Shown: positions 28,526-38,466, numbered from the stretch's first letter. The stretch: DNA of 64,000 nucleotides from Arthrobacter sp. PM3 (GCF_003352915.1 NZ_CP022314.1:1490633-1554632), one strand, 5' to 3'. Program-made: numbers and translations. The notes: a model not told the origin generated them from the sequence alone.

Positions 28526-29177
28526 AGCGGTCCAATCTCTTCTCCAACGCGGACTGTCCGCCGGCGAGGACAAGACAGATGATCCAGTAGATCACTGCCG
28601 CCTCCAGGTACAACAGCATGAATTCCTGGCTGAAGGCCGCCACCTGCTGCGCCACACGGAACAGTTCAGTGACGAGGATCAGCGACGCAAGGGACGTGTC
28701 CTTGACCAGGCTGATGAAGGTGTTGGACAGCGGCGGGACCGAGACCCGGGCCGCCTGCGGAAGGATGATCCGCACCAGGGTCTGCCGGCGCGACATCCCG
28801 ATGGTGTGGCCGGCCTCCCACTGTCCCTTGGGAACGGACAGGATGGCTGCCCGGATGACCTCCGCGGCGTACCCGCCGACGTTCAGGGAGAACGCGATGA
28901 TGGCGCTGGGCCAGGGACTGATGGTGATGCCTACCGAAGGCAGACCGTAGAAGATGACAAACAGCTGGACCAGGAGCGGGGTGCCGCGGATGACGGAGAT
29001 GTAGATCCGCGCGGCGCCGGAGACCAGGCGGTTGCGGCTTAGCCGCATGAGGGCCACCAGCAGGGCCAGCAGGAGGCCCAGGCTGAAGGAGGCCAGCGCC
29101 AGCGGAATGGTGCCGGTGACCGCACCGGTCAGCAGCGGACCCAGGGACGACCACACGAGTTCCCAGTTGATGGTCAT
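28512..29177 (-). CDS. Polar amino-acid ABC transporter, permease
   Basis: 221 residues, with about five transmembrane helices and the His/Glu/Arg-type permease signature [19 protein letters not shown] early and [22 protein letters not shown] (EAA-loop region that docks to the ATPase) in the middle. One permease only, so it likely works as a homodimer. It lies between the binding protein (36 bases away) and the ATPase (overlap), forming a three-gene import operon. Confidence 0.93.
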   Translation of the reverse strand: MTINWELVWSSLGPLLTGAVTGTIPLALASFSLGLLLALLVALMRLSRNRLVSGAARIYISVIRGTPLLVQLFVIFYGLPSVGITISPWPSAIIAFSLNVGGYAAEVIRAAILSVPKGQWEAGHTIGMSRRQTLVRIILPQAARVSVPPLSNTFISLVKDTSLASLILVTELFRVAQQVAAFSQEFMLLYLEAAVIYWIICLVLAGGQSALEKRLDRYVAH

Positions 29178-29213
29178 GCCCGGCCCCGGTCTTCCTGAGC
29201 TGTTCGCACGGCG

Positions 29214-30035
29214 CTACTTCGAGACGTCGGCGTCGAAGTACTTCCCGGAAATCTTCGCCAGGGTGCCGTCGGCCGCGAGCTCGCCGAGGGCCTTGTCGAT
29301 GGCCTCGGTCAGGCTGGTGGATCCCTTGCGCAGGGCAAAGGCGCTCAGTGATTTGTCTGTGGTCTCGGCGGCGATCTTGATGCTGTCGTCGTGGGCTGTC
29401 TTCTGCGAGTCCAGGTACGTCAGTTTGTCGTTGATCGTGGCATCGACACGGCCCTGCTTGAGCAACGTGACCGCCTGCGCCCACCCCTCCACGGCTTCGA
29501 CGTTCGCGCCGCTCTGCTGGGCCAGCTTGTACCAGTTGCTCGTCAGGGACTGCGCCGCGGTCTTGCCCTGCAGGCTGTCGAAGGAGGTGATGGTGTTGTT
29601 GTCTGCTTTGGTGACGATCACGCCGGTGCTCACCGTGTACGGAGTGGAGAAATCGTATTTGGCCTTGCGTTCGTCCGTGATGGAGATCTGGTTGGCAACG
29701 ACGTCGAAGCGCTTGGCATCGAGGCCAGCAAAGATGGCGTCGAACTGCGTTTCCTGGAAGACCGGCTTGACGCCAAGCTTTCCGGCCACGGCGTCGATGA
29801 TCTCCACATCGTAACCAGTCAGTTCCCCGTTGCCGTTGGCGTGGAACGAGAAAGGCTTGTAGGTGCCTTCGGTGCCGACCTTGAGCACACCGGCGCTCTT
29901 GACGTCGCTGAGGGAAGTGTCGGCGCCGGCCGCCGGGGAAGAACTGGCCGGCGCGGTGGAGGCAGATCCGCAGCCCGCGAGGGCGAGCCCTGCCGCTGCG
30001 ATGAGGCCGATAACGGAGAGTCCTGTGCGCTTCAT
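29214..30035 (-). CDS. Amino-acid (cystine-like) ABC transporter substrate-binding lipoprotein
   Basis: 273 residues. Signal peptide with lipobox LALAGC, so it is a lipid-anchored receptor on the outer face of the membrane. The SBP family 3 fold is evident from GVLKVGTEGTYKPFSFH, LTGYDVEIIDAVAGKLG, FDAIFAGLDAKRFDVVANQ and YDFSTPYTVS. The overall wording is close to FliY/TcyA cystine binders, but ligand choice cannot be proved from motifs. First gene of the transporter operon. Confidence 0.92.
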   Translation of the reverse strand: MKRTGLSVIGLIAAAGLALAGCGSASTAPASSSPAAGADTSLSDVKSAGVLKVGTEGTYKPFSFHANGNGELTGYDVEIIDAVAGKLGVKPVFQETQFDAIFAGLDAKRFDVVANQISITDERKAKYDFSTPYTVSTGVIVTKADNNTITSFDSLQGKTAAQSLTSNWYKLAQQSGANVEAVEGWAQAVTLLKQGRVDATINDKLTYLDSQKTAHDDSIKIAAETTDKSLSAFALRKGSTSLTEAIDKALGELAADGTLAKISGKYFDADVSK

Positions 30036-30240
30036 GATGGTCCTTAGTCGTGGAGACGGAACTGGCCTTCCGGCCCAGCCGCAGGGCGGCCGTCTTCTAG
30101 CGACGATAGCAAGGTCCTGCTCAGGGCGGAGAGCCTAAATGACAGTTTGTTACGCCGGGGAATGAGACGGCCTTGACGGACGCCTCCTGCGGTGGCCCAG
30201 GGACCCCGCGGCCGCGATGCGCACCCGGCCGGGCACAAAA

Positions 30241-30270
30241 AAGGGAACCACCGATACCGGTGGTTCCCTT
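30241..30270 (-). terminator. Intrinsic terminator after tRNA-Ala copy nearer the ABC genes
   Basis: Perfect 13-bp stem (30241-30253 with 30258-30270), four-base loop, and TTTTTTGTG on the minus strand: a textbook rho-independent terminator ending just beyond the tRNA 3' CCA. Confidence 0.92.
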
Positions 30271-30274
30271 TCGT

Positions 30275-30350
30275 TGGTGGAGCTGAGGGGACTCGAACCC
30301 CTGACCCCCTGCATGCCATGCAGGTGCGCTACCAGCTGCGCCACAGCCCC
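30275..30350 (-). tRNA. tRNA-Ala (GGC), CCA encoded
   Basis: Seventy-six bases with a complete cloverleaf: acceptor GGGGCTG/CAGCTCC, anticodon stem CCTGC/GCAGG with loop ATGGCAT (anticodon GGC), T-loop GTTCGAGTC and an encoded 3' CCA. The 73-base body is identical to the copy at 30560-30632. Placed after rsfS, as in many actinobacteria. Confidence 0.96.
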
Positions 30351-30493
30351 TTATTTGCCGGGAAGTTTCGTTCTCCCTGAAGCAACCTGAATAGCCTAAA
30401 CCACAATTGCCGTTCGCGCCAATCGGCCAGCCGGACCGTGTCATGTGGCATGTTGTGGCCGCTGACCCGGCGTTTGCTGCAGGCCTCTCCCGG

Positions 30494-30553
30494 CCCGGAA
30501 CTCATGTTCCGGGCATAAAAAAATCCGCCGGAATCTTTCGATTCCGGCGGATT
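30494..30553 (-). terminator. Tandem hairpin terminator between the two tRNA-Ala genes
   Basis: First hairpin: 13-bp stem (30522-30534 with 30541-30553), six-base loop, then seven T on the minus strand. A second, CCCGGAAC/GTTCCGGG hairpin (30494-30513) follows directly. The strong first element means the downstream tRNA copy is probably transcribed from its own promoter or by read-through. Confidence 0.88.
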
Positions 30554-30559
30554 CTCCGG

Positions 30560-30632
30560 TGGAGCTGAGGGGACTCGAACCCCTGACCCCCTGCATGCCA
30601 TGCAGGTGCGCTACCAGCTGCGCCACAGCCCC
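30560..30632 (-). tRNA. tRNA-Ala (GGC), CCA not encoded
   Basis: Seventy-three-base body identical base for base to the copy at 30275-30350, but followed by CCG, so the terminal CCA must be added enzymatically. Anticodon GGC in loop ATGGCAT. Lies 162 bases downstream of rsfS. Confidence 0.96.
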
Positions 30633-30794
30633 GAATTTTCGCTGCTTCGGCCCGTCAGCTGACGCATCAGGCCCCGATTCTTGTTCGGATTTCTCCGAAG
30701 CAACTCAAATATCTTAGACCAGCCCGGGCGAAAATTCCAAATCGGGCATATTTGGCTCAGGACAGCCTCCGGCGGGGCGGTCCGTGCGTGGCTG

Positions 30795-31196
30795 CTACTC
30801 CGTGTCGGTGCCTGCGCCCGCCTTGGCGGACGCGTCGTCGCCGAGCTGGAGATCAACGACGGGGCAGTCCTTCCAGAGCCGCTCGAGGGCGTAGAAGACG
30901 CGGTCTTCCTCGTGCTGGACGTGGATCACGACGTCGGAGTAGTCCAGGAGCACCCAGCGTCCTCCGGAGCGGCCCTCGCGGCGCACGGGCTTCTGCTCGA
31001 ACTTCGCGAGCTCGTCCTCGATGCCGTCGACGATGGCATTGACCTGGCGTTCGCTCGGGGCCGAGGCGATGAGGAAGACGTCGGCCAGGGCCAGCCGTTC
31101 GCTCACGTCCAGGGCCACGATGTCCTCGGCGAGTTTCTCCGAGGCAGCGCGGGCTGCGTGGCGGGCGGTGGTGATGGATGAATCGGTTGCAGTCAC
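30795..31196 (-). CDS. rsfS: Ribosome silencing factor RsfS
   Basis: 133 residues, normal length. Binds bL14 (uL14) on the 50S subunit and blocks subunit joining during starvation. Diagnostic motifs: ALDVSERLALADVFLIASAP, RQVNAIVDGIEDEL, and WVLLDYSDVVIHVQHEEDR. Alanine-rich N- and C-terminal ends. It ends the nadD-unknown-rsfS run, the usual actinobacterial partner order; tRNA-Ala genes follow. Confidence 0.95.
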   Translation of the reverse strand: MTATDSSITTARHAARAASEKLAEDIVALDVSERLALADVFLIASAPSERQVNAIVDGIEDELAKFEQKPVRREGRSGGRWVLLDYSDVVIHVQHEEDRVFYALERLWKDCPVVDLQLGDDASAKAGAGTDTE

Positions 31197-31322
31197 GGGA
31201 CTCCTTGTAGTGATGAAAATTCTTGTGTCGGCAAGTTGTGGCGGATACCGGTGCCCGGCTCCGGGGTCATGGGCTCCGAGGTCACTGGTTCCAGTGCCAT
31301 TGGCCCGACGGCGGCGCTCGGC

Positions 31323-32531
31323 CTAGCGGGCCAGCCCGGTGACGATGAGCGTGATGCCGGCAATGAGTGCGACGACACCCAGGGCCAGGACGCCCAGCTG
31401 GAGCAGGCGCAGCCGGCGTGCCCGGCCCAGTCCCGCGGTGGCGGCGTCCAGGGGATCCAGCCCGTAGGCGGAATTCGCGGCAACGGGTTCTCCTCCGACG
31501 AAGTTCTCGTCGGCCTCCCCCGGGGCGTTCGGCACTGCAGTGGCCGGCCGCGCCGTCCCGGCCTTGGCGGCAGCCTCCGCCCGGGCGAGGACCCCACCCC
31601 GTCCGGCGGCAGGCGCTGCGGCCCGCTGACGGGACAGCCCGGGGCGGCGGAGCCCGGGTTTGCGCGGCGCATCCACCCGGGGACCCGGGTTGGTGACCAC
31701 GGGCACGTACGACGTGGCAGGGCGCTTCATGACGGGCCGCTCCACGCCGGGAACCTTCTCAAACTCCAGGGGTGTGACCATGGCCAGGTTGTTGGCCGTG
31801 GTGGGATCGTTGCGCGGTGCGGCGGGCTGGCTGTTTTGTTCCGCGAGCTTCTGCTTCGCTGCGGCACGGCGGTTCAGCACCGCGGCGCGTTCAGCGAGGG
31901 CAATCTGCTCGGCGAGGACCGCCGGATCAACGGCGTCGGGATCGGTGGCGGCGATGTGCTCCAGCTTGGCCACCTGGTTGCGGGCCTGCTCGGCGAGGAG
32001 CTCCCGCGCGGCCAGCGCCTGTTCCACCGTCATGCCTTCGGGTGCCGGGCCTTGCTCTCCGACGGCCTGTCCGGTGCCCTGCTTCCGGCCGGCATCCTTA
32101 GCCGCTGAATCCTGGCCCGCGTCAGCCTGTGCGGCATCGTTGGTGGCGGGCGCAACCACCGGGTTGGCCCGGGTGCGCGGCGAGGCCGGGACGATGGTGT
32201 TGGCCTGCGTGGCGGGGGCGGTTTCGGTCGCGAGCTGCAGGAGCCGCAGCTGCCGGCGCGTGGGCGGTCCTCCCTGCGCCAGGTGCCCTTCCTTCTCCGC
32301 CAGCTCCTTGATGGTGCGCAGCGCGGCGCGGTCCCGGGCGCGGACCTGCGAGGACCGCTCGGCGCCGCGTACCGAGTCCACCGGGGCGTCGGCCGCGCGG
32401 CGGTTCTGGCCGGCGGGGTCGGCCGCCGTCTCGGTCCCGGCTGACTGTTCCGGTGCCGCAGTGTCCAGGCGTTCATCTCTGGCCTGCCGCAGTTCGCGGC
32501 GGCTGCGGATGGGAGGCTGTTCCTGACTCAT
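31323..32531 (-). CDS. Low-complexity protein with C-terminal membrane anchor, between nadD and rsfS
   Basis: 402 residues, no family recognised. N-terminal ~165 residues are Ala/Arg/Glu/Pro-rich and probably disordered, starting MSQEQPPIRSRRELRQARDE. Residues ~167-230 form an Ala/Glu/Gln-rich predicted coiled coil (VEQALAARELLAEQARNQVA). A basic, Pro-rich section follows and a single transmembrane helix lies in the last 25 residues (LLQLGVLALGVVALIAGITL), so most of the protein would be cytoplasmic. It begins seven bases after the nadD stop, so it is co-transcribed. The position is shared by hypothetical proteins in related genomes; function unknown. Confidence 0.75.
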   Translation of the reverse strand: MSQEQPPIRSRRELRQARDERLDTAAPEQSAGTETAADPAGQNRRAADAPVDSVRGAERSSQVRARDRAALRTIKELAEKEGHLAQGGPPTRRQLRLLQLATETAPATQANTIVPASPRTRANPVVAPATNDAAQADAGQDSAAKDAGRKQGTGQAVGEQGPAPEGMTVEQALAARELLAEQARNQVAKLEHIAATDPDAVDPAVLAEQIALAERAAVLNRRAAAKQKLAEQNSQPAAPRNDPTTANNLAMVTPLEFEKVPGVERPVMKRPATSYVPVVTNPGPRVDAPRKPGLRRPGLSRQRAAAPAAGRGGVLARAEAAAKAGTARPATAVPNAPGEADENFVGGEPVAANSAYGLDPLDAATAGLGRARRLRLLQLGVLALGVVALIAGITLIVTGLAR

Positions 32532-32538
32532 GGCAAAC

Positions 32539-33165
32539 TCATTCAGTGCTGGCTGGTTGGGTTATCTCAAGGGCGGGATCATGCGGTGCGGGGTCGGCGT
32601 CGGGACGGGTGTCGTACAGGCCGTACTTTGCGATGTACTGGACCACGCCGTCCGGAACGAGGTACCAGACGGGGTTGCCCTCGGCCACCCGGGTGCGGCA
32701 GTCCGTGGAGGAAATCGCCATGGCCGGAACCTCCAGGAGGCTGACGTCCTTGCGGCCCATGCCGTCCAGGACATGCCCGGGCCGGGTGACGCCCACGAAG
32801 TGCGCCAGCGACCACAGCTCATCAATGTCCTTCCAGGACAAGATCTGCGCCAGGGCGTCCGCGCCGGTGATGAAGAAGAGATCGGCGTCGGGGCGCAGCG
32901 TGCGGAGGTCGCGCAGGGTGTCGATGGTGTAGGTCGGGCCCGGACGGTCCACGTCCACCCTGCTGACGGTGAACCGGGGGTTCGAGGCCGTGGCAATGAC
33001 CGTCATGAGGTACCGGTGCTCGGCCTCACTGACCTTCTTGGCGCTCTTCTGCCAGGGCTCGCCTGTGGGGACGAACACGACTTCGTCGAGGTCGAATTTG
33101 GCCGCGACCTCACTGGCCGCGACGAGGTGTCCGTGATGGATGGGGTCGAACGTGCCGCCCATCAC
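32539..33165 (-). CDS. nadD: Nicotinate-nucleotide adenylyltransferase
   Basis: Transfers AMP from ATP to nicotinate mononucleotide in NAD synthesis. Motifs: [12 protein letters not shown] (nucleotidyl-transferase HxGH), [30 protein letters not shown] and ISSTDCRTR (ISSTxxR). The boundary uses the GTG/ATG at 33165/33162 (208 residues), but this omits the first beta-strand that normally precedes GGTF. The frame continues upstream as RRLRLGV, reaching back to the stop of the preceding gene at 33221 without any ATG, GTG or TTG. The true start is probably an unusual codon (CTG or ATT) upstream. Alternative ends 33177 or ~33217. Confidence 0.9.
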   Translation of the reverse strand: MMGGTFDPIHHGHLVAASEVAAKFDLDEVVFVPTGEPWQKSAKKVSEAEHRYLMTVIATASNPRFTVSRVDVDRPGPTYTIDTLRDLRTLRPDADLFFITGADALAQILSWKDIDELWSLAHFVGVTRPGHVLDGMGRKDVSLLEVPAMAISSTDCRTRVAEGNPVWYLVPDGVVQYIAKYGLYDTRPDADPAPHDPALEITQPASTE

Positions 33166-33218
33166 ACCCAGACGCAGGCGGCGCTCGGCGCCGCGCTGCC
33201 TCCTGGTGGCGGAAATAA

Positions 33219-33458
33219 TTAGTGACCCTGGCCGTGATCGTGCTTGTTAGGGTGCTGGCGGTGCGGATCCGCGTGCTCTTCCACGACTGCGTGGCGCTTG
33301 CCCAGGTTGGAGTAGGACAGCGTGATCAGCAGCAGGACCACCAGAATGGCGAACATGGTACCGCCAATGACAAACGGCGGTGCGATGAGCGGCGCGAGTT
33401 CCTCGTGGCCTGATTCGCCAGCGGCGGCGACGAAAGTGGCGATCTGCTGCGACAGCAT
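33219..33458 (-). CDS. Small single-span membrane protein with His-rich tail
   Basis: 79 residues from the ATG at 33458, which has AGGGGAG just upstream; an ATG seven codons earlier lacks one. One transmembrane helix (~38-58: [19 protein letters not shown]) then a His/Asp/Glu-rich end ([20 protein letters not shown]) that could bind metal. It lies between proA and nadD, in the same direction as both. No characterised family; real by codon bias and ribosome site. Confidence 0.75.
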   Translation of the reverse strand: MLSQQIATFVAAAGESGHEELAPLIAPPFVIGGTMFAILVVLLLITLSYSNLGKRHAVVEEHADPHRQHPNKHDHGQGH

Positions 33459-33538
33459 GTTCTCCCCTAAAGAGTTCAAAAGGTGACGACGGCGGAGGTG
33501 TCCGCCGTTCCGGTCTTCCGTTCCATGTTACAGGGTTG

Positions 33539-34924
33539 CTAACCCCGGATCTGGCCCTCGCCCTGCACGATCCACTTGGTGGTGGTCAGTTCCGTCAGCC
33601 CCATGGGGCCCCGGGCATGGAGCTTCTGGGTGGAGATCCCCACCTCGGCGCCGAGGCCGAGTTCCCCGCCGTCGGTGAAGCGGGTGGAGGCGTTCACAAT
33701 CACGGCCGCCGAATCGATCTCGGCGATGAAGCGCTCCGCGTTGGCGAGGTCGTTGGTCAGGATCGCCTCGGTGTGGCCGGTGGACCACTTGCGGATGTGC
33801 CGCACCGCCTCGTCCAGGCTGTCCACCATGGCCACGGCCAGGTCCAGGTCCATGTATTCGGTGGCCCAGTCCTCCTCTGTGGCGGGCACGGAGTCGATGG
33901 ACGCCGGCAGGGCGGCGCGGATGCGCTGGTCAGCGTGCAGGGTGACCCCGGCGGAGTGCAGGGCGGCCGCGACGGCGGGCAGGACAGTCGACTTGGAGTG
34001 CACCAGGAGGGTTTCCACCGTGTTGCAGACGCTGGGCCGCTGGGTCTTGGCGTTGAGCAGGATGTCGACGGCCATGTCCTCGCTGGCGGACGCGTCGAGG
34101 AAGATGTGGACGTTGCCTTCGCCGGTCTCGATGACCGGGACGGAGGAGTTGGTCACGACGGCCTGGATGAGTTCGCGGCCGCCGCGGGGAATGAGGACGT
34201 CGACCCGGCCGCGGGCCCGCATGAGCGCGTTGGCGCCGTCGCGGCCGTACTGGTCCACGGTCTGGACGGCGTCGGCGGGCAGGCCCACCGATTCCAGGGC
34301 GTCCCGGAGGATCGTGACGAGGGCGGAATTGGTCGCGGCGGCGGCGGTTCCGCCGCGCAGGATCACGGCGTTTCCGCTCTTCAGGGCCAGGCCGGCGATA
34401 TCGACGGTGACGTTGGGACGGGCCTCGTAGATCGCGGCCACGACGCCCATGGGGACGTTGACTTGGCGGAGGCGCAGCCCGTTGGGCAGGGTTTGGCCGC
34501 GCACCACGTTCCCGACCGGATCGGGCAGGGTGGCGAGGTTCTCCAGGGCAGCGGCGAGGGCTGTGATGCGTGCGTCGTTCAGGGTCAGGCGGTCCAGGAG
34601 GGCCGTGCTGGTGCCGTTGGCGCGGCCGGCCGCGATGTCCTTGGCGTTGGCGGCGAGGATCTGGCTCTTGTGCTCCAGCAGCGCCTTGCCGATGGCGCGC
34701 AGGCCACGGTCCTTCCAGGCCCGGTTGGCGTGCGCCATCTTGCGGGACGCATGGCGCGAGCGGTCGGCGATGGCGTGGACGGCGGCTTCGACGTCGGCCG
34801 CCACTGCTTCAGGTGCCGGACCCGGCGATCCGAACCCCTGGGCGGGCACAGTGCCGCCGGCAGCGGCAGCATCGGAGGGTGCGTTGTCGGCGGGCACGGC
34901 AGCGGAAGTCAGGGCCTCAGTCAT
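33539..34924 (-). CDS. proA: Gamma-glutamyl phosphate reductase
   Basis: 461 residues; an Ala/Pro-rich leader of ~40 residues precedes a standard ProA. Reduces L-glutamyl-5-phosphate to glutamate-5-semialdehyde with NADPH in proline synthesis. Motifs: VPMGVVAAIYEARPNVTVD, LKSGNAVILRGG, and the catalytic Cys in QRPSVCNTVETLLV. Follows proB by 26 bases, so substrate channelling with ProB is likely. Confidence 0.96.
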   Translation of the reverse strand: MTEALTSAAVPADNAPSDAAAAGGTVPAQGFGSPGPAPEAVAADVEAAVHAIADRSRHASRKMAHANRAWKDRGLRAIGKALLEHKSQILAANAKDIAAGRANGTSTALLDRLTLNDARITALAAALENLATLPDPVGNVVRGQTLPNGLRLRQVNVPMGVVAAIYEARPNVTVDIAGLALKSGNAVILRGGTAAAATNSALVTILRDALESVGLPADAVQTVDQYGRDGANALMRARGRVDVLIPRGGRELIQAVVTNSSVPVIETGEGNVHIFLDASASEDMAVDILLNAKTQRPSVCNTVETLLVHSKSTVLPAVAAALHSAGVTLHADQRIRAALPASIDSVPATEEDWATEYMDLDLAVAMVDSLDEAVRHIRKWSTGHTEAILTNDLANAERFIAEIDSAAVIVNASTRFTDGGELGLGAEVGISTQKLHARGPMGLTELTTTKWIVQGEGQIRG

Positions 34925-34950
34925 AGGTCCAGTTTAGGCGAGCAGGAGTC

Positions 34951-36138
34951 CTAGACCAGCACCAGATCGTCAACATGAACAACTTCGCGGTCATAGCCCC
35001 GGCCCAGTGCCTTGCCGAGCTCACGGGTGGAACGACCGAGCATTTGGGGCAGCTCGGCGGCGGAATAGTTCACCAGTCCGCGCGCGATGACGGTGTGGTC
35101 GGGGGAAACCATCTCCACGGCGTCACCGGCCTCGAAGTGGCCGTGCACCGCGGCGATCCCGGCCGGCAGCAGCGAGGTGTGGCGGTCGCGGACGGCCTTG
35201 ACGGCGCCGTCGTCGAGCACCAGTGTGCCTTGGACGGACGCCAGGTGGGCGAGCCACAGGAGCCGGATCGGCTTGCGTGCGCCGTTGACGGAGAACCACG
35301 TTCCCACGTCCTCCCCCGCCAGTGCCGCCGCCGCGTTGGGCGTGGACGTCACGAGGGCGTGGATGCCGGAGCCGGCGGCGATGCCGGCGGCTTCGACCTT
35401 GGTCGCCATGCCGCCGGTACCCACGCCGGCTTTGCCGGCGCTTCCGATCGACACGCCGTCGAGGTCGTGGGGGCCGGAGACGTGCGGAATCCGTTTGGCA
35501 CCGTGCGACGGCGGACCATCGTAGAGGGAGTCGACGTCGGACAGCAGCACGAGCGCGTCGGCCCGGACCAGGTGGGCCACGAGGGCGGCGAGCCGGTCGT
35601 TGTCGCCGAAGCGGATTTCGTGGGTGGCGACGGTGTCGTTTTCGTTGACCACCGGGACCACACCAAGGTTCAGGAGCCGGTCCAGTGCACGGAACGCGTT
35701 GGTGTGCTGGCTGCGGCGCATGAAGTCATCGGCGGTCAGGAGTACCTGGCTGACGGTGACCCCGTGCGCGCCGAACGCGTGCGTGTACCGCGCCATGAGG
35801 AGGCCCTGGCCCACGCTGGCGGCCGCCTGCTGGGTGGCGAGGTCGCGCGGGCGTTTCTCGAGTCCCAGCGGGGCCAGGCCGGCGGCGATCGCACCGGAGG
35901 ACACCAGGATGATTTCCGCGCCGGCGTTGCGCTTGTGCGCCAGGGCGTCGGCGAGGTTTGTCACGGCCTCTTCCGAGATTCCGCCCCTGATCGACGTCAG
36001 GGACGACGATCCCACCTTGACGACGATCCGGCGGGCCCCGGAAAGCGCCGAGCGGTCCGGGGCCGGCAGCTCGTGCGCCTTCAGGGTGTGGGCGGCGGCC
36101 GGCCGGGAACGGTGCTCGACGACGGTCTTACTCGTCAT
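34951..36138 (-). CDS. proB: Glutamate 5-kinase with PUA domain
   Basis: 395 residues from the ATG at 36138, which overlaps the obg stop by 11 bases; a GTG at 36156 (six codons earlier) has AAGGAGA right in front of it and is an alternative. Phosphorylates glutamate in the first step of proline synthesis and is normally feedback-inhibited by proline. Kinase motifs [24 protein letters not shown] and [10 protein letters not shown]; the C-terminal ~110 residues form the PUA domain ([20 protein letters not shown]). Confidence 0.95.
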   Translation of the reverse strand: MTSKTVVEHRSRPAAAHTLKAHELPAPDRSALSGARRIVVKVGSSSLTSIRGGISEEAVTNLADALAHKRNAGAEIILVSSGAIAAGLAPLGLEKRPRDLATQQAAASVGQGLLMARYTHAFGAHGVTVSQVLLTADDFMRRSQHTNAFRALDRLLNLGVVPVVNENDTVATHEIRFGDNDRLAALVAHLVRADALVLLSDVDSLYDGPPSHGAKRIPHVSGPHDLDGVSIGSAGKAGVGTGGMATKVEAAGIAAGSGIHALVTSTPNAAAALAGEDVGTWFSVNGARKPIRLLWLAHLASVQGTLVLDDGAVKAVRDRHTSLLPAGIAAVHGHFEAGDAVEMVSPDHTVIARGLVNYSAAELPQMLGRSTRELGKALGRGYDREVVHVDDLVLV

Positions 36139-37717
36139 CGGCTTCGCCCAGTCCACTCTCCTTCAGCGGCTGCCGGGCGCGGCGGCCGCTGACGGACTCG
36201 GTCCAGATGCCGGCCTTGCGCTCCGCTTCGAGCTCGGCACGGGCTGCGGCTTTGGCCTCGCGGCGCTCCTGCTGTTCCTCGCGCTTCTGGCCGCGCGTCG
36301 GGCGGTCGCCGATGTCGGCGAAGCGCACGTCGGTGCCGCGCGGCGAGGCGAGCAGTTCGGCGCCGGCCATCATGGTCGGCTCCCAGTCGAAGACGACGCC
36401 GTCGTCCTCGCCGATCACCACGGTGTCGCCCGGCTTGGCGCCCTGCTTGAAGAGTTCGGTTTCGACGCCGAGCTTCGCGAGGCGGTCGGCGAGGTAGCCG
36501 ATCGCTTCCTCGTTGGTGAAGTCGGTCTGCTTGACCCAGCGCACAGGCTTGTCGCCGAGGACACGGAAGAGCGGTTCGAGGTTCTTCTCCTCGCGTCGGA
36601 TGGTGAAGCCGGTTTCGTTGACGGCGCGCGGGCGCAGCACCGGAGCGTGCACCTTCGGCGGGGTGGCGGCGACGGCGTCGCGGGCATTCTTGACGATCTC
36701 GGCCATGGCGAAGCCCAGCTGGCGCAGGCCTTCGTGGCTCGTCGCGGAGATCTCGAAGACCTTGTAGCCGCGGGATTCCAGTTCGGGGCGGACGAACTCG
36801 GCCATGTCCTTGCCATCCGGCAGGTCCACCTTGTTCAGGGCCACCAGGCGGGGGCGGTGGTTCAGCGGAACCACTTCGCCGTCGCTGCCGGCGTAGCTCA
36901 TGTCCACGGCGTACTTCTCGAGCTCGGCCTCGATGATGGCGAGGTCGGAGAGCGGATCACGGTCCGATTCCAGCGTTCCGCAGTCCAGCACGTGCACCAG
37001 TGCGGCGCAGCGCTCCACGTGCCGCAGGAAGTTGTGGCCCAGGCCCTTGCCCTCGCTGGCGCCCTCGATCAGGCCCGGGACGTCAGCGATCGTGAAGCGC
37101 ACGTCCCCGGCCTGGACGACGCCCAGATTGGGGATGAGGGTGGTGAAGGGGTAATCGGCGATCTTGGGCCGCGCTGCGGACATCGCCGCGATGAGGCTTG
37201 ACTTGCCGGCGGAGGGGAAACCGACCAGGGCGATGTCGGCGATGGTCTTCAGTTCCAGGACGATGTCGCTGGATTCGCCTTCGATGCCGAGCAGCGCGAA
37301 GCCCGGGGCGCGCCGCTTCTGCGAGGACAGCGCGGCGTTGCCGAGGCCACCAATGCCGCCGGCGGCAGCAACGTATTCGGCGCCTTCGCCAACGAGGTCG
37401 GCCAGGACTTCGCCGGACTTGGACTTCACCACGGTGCCCTCGGGAACCGGGAGGATCAGGGTCTCGCCGTTCTTGCCGCCGCGCCAGTCACCCATGCCGG
37501 GACCGCCGTTGGTCGCGTGCCGGTGCGGGGCGTGGTGGTAGTCCAGGAGGGTGGTGGTCTGCGGGTCGACCCGCAGGATGACGTCGCCGCCGTTGCCGCC
37601 GTTGCCGCCGTCGGGACCGCCGAGGGGCTTGAACTTCTCCCGGTGCACGGAAACGCAGCCGTGGCCGCCGCTACCGCCGGATACGTGCAGTACTACCCGG
37701 TCTACAAAGCTGGCCAC
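36128..37717 (-). CDS. obg: Ribosome-assembly GTPase ObgE/CgtA
   Basis: 529 residues in three parts: the glycine-rich Obg domain (1-158, [19 protein letters not shown]), the GTPase domain (G1 [10 protein letters not shown]3 [10 protein letters not shown]4 NKVD) and the OCT domain plus a charged, Ala/Glu/Arg-rich tail typical of actinobacteria. Acts in late 50S assembly and stress/growth control. Lies after rplU and rpmA, the near-universal order, with a 116-base gap from rpmA. Confidence 0.97.
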   Translation of the reverse strand: MASFVDRVVLHVSGGSGGHGCVSVHREKFKPLGGPDGGNGGNGGDVILRVDPQTTTLLDYHHAPHRHATNGGPGMGDWRGGKNGETLILPVPEGTVVKSKSGEVLADLVGEGAEYVAAAGGIGGLGNAALSSQKRRAPGFALLGIEGESSDIVLELKTIADIALVGFPSAGKSSLIAAMSAARPKIADYPFTTLIPNLGVVQAGDVRFTIADVPGLIEGASEGKGLGHNFLRHVERCAALVHVLDCGTLESDRDPLSDLAIIEAELEKYAVDMSYAGSDGEVVPLNHRPRLVALNKVDLPDGKDMAEFVRPELESRGYKVFEISATSHEGLRQLGFAMAEIVKNARDAVAATPPKVHAPVLRPRAVNETGFTIRREEKNLEPLFRVLGDKPVRWVKQTDFTNEEAIGYLADRLAKLGVETELFKQGAKPGDTVVIGEDDGVVFDWEPTMMAGAELLASPRGTDVRFADIGDRPTRGQKREEQQERREAKAAARAELEAERKAGIWTESVSGRRARQPLKESGLGEADDE

Positions 37718-37833
37718 GTGGATCTCCTCAGTGCTGTTCCCCGGGGCCCAAGAAGGCCCCAGTTGATTGTAATGCGGTTAAAACACCGGTGGAGCGGACC
37801 TACTGGCCCGCCCCACCGACTTGGAACTTGTTG

Positions 37834-38097
37834 TTACTCTGCAGCTGCTGCAGCCACGATGTTCACAACGCGACGACCGCGGCGGGTGCCGAACTCGACG
37901 GCGCCGGGGGTCAGGGCGAACAGGGTGTCGTCGCCGCCGCGGCCCACGCCTGCACCCGGGTGGAAGTGGGTGCCGCGCTGGCGGACGATGATCTCGCCTG
38001 CGGAAACTACCTGGCCGCCGAAGCGCTTGACGCCGAGGTACTGAGCGTTGGAGTCACGACCGTTGCGGGTGGAACTCGCGCCTTTTTTATGTGCCAT
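37834..38097 (-). CDS. rpmA: Large-subunit ribosomal protein bL27
   Basis: 87 residues, full length. Begins [15 protein letters not shown], directly with the mature N-terminus that reaches the peptidyl-transferase centre, so no Firmicute-type cleaved leader. Conserved core [20 protein letters not shown] and [14 protein letters not shown]. Sixty bases downstream of rplU. Confidence 0.97.
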   Translation of the reverse strand: MAHKKGASSTRNGRDSNAQYLGVKRFGGQVVSAGEIIVRQRGTHFHPGAGVGRGGDDTLFALTPGAVEFGTRRGRRVVNIVAAAAAE

Positions 38098-38157
38098 GTG
38101 AAATGCCTGCCTTTAAATTCTGGGGAATCTGTTGAAAACCTGAACAGTAACGGGAGG

Positions 38158-38466
38158 TTACTTGATACCGGTGATCTTGACCTTGGTCAGTTCCTGACGG
38201 TGACCCTGGCGCTTCTTGTAGCCGGTCTTGTTCTTGAACTTCTGGATGACGATCTTCGGACCACGGAGGTCTTCGAGGATCTCAGCCGTAACGGTTACCT
38301 TGGCCAGGTCCGCAGCAGCGGACGTGACCTTCTCGCCGTCAACCAGGAGCAGTGCGGGCAGCTCAATGGTGCTGCCGGCGCCACCGGCGACGCGGTTCAG
38401 GGTAACGAAGTCTCCAACGGAAACCTTCTCTTGGCGGCCGCCTGCGCGGACAATCGCGTACACCAC
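38158..38466 (-). CDS. rplU: Large-subunit ribosomal protein bL21
   Basis: 102 residues, full length. Conserved pattern [18 protein letters not shown] near the start and [20 protein letters not shown] toward the end. Start is one of two adjacent GTG codons (38466/38463). First gene of the rplU-rpmA-obg-proB-proA run; it has a ~200-base leader. Confidence 0.97.
   Translation of the reverse strand: MVYAIVRAGGRQEKVSVGDFVTLNRVAGGAGSTIELPALLLVDGEKVTSAAADLAKVTVTAEILEDLRGPKIVIQKFKNKTGYKKRQGHRQELTKVKITGIK

Noticed and set aside
30150..30856. Several short frames beginning MAQLVAHLHGMQG or MACRGSGVRV
   Set aside because: These are translations of the two tRNA-Ala genes and their terminators, which explains why they occur twice.
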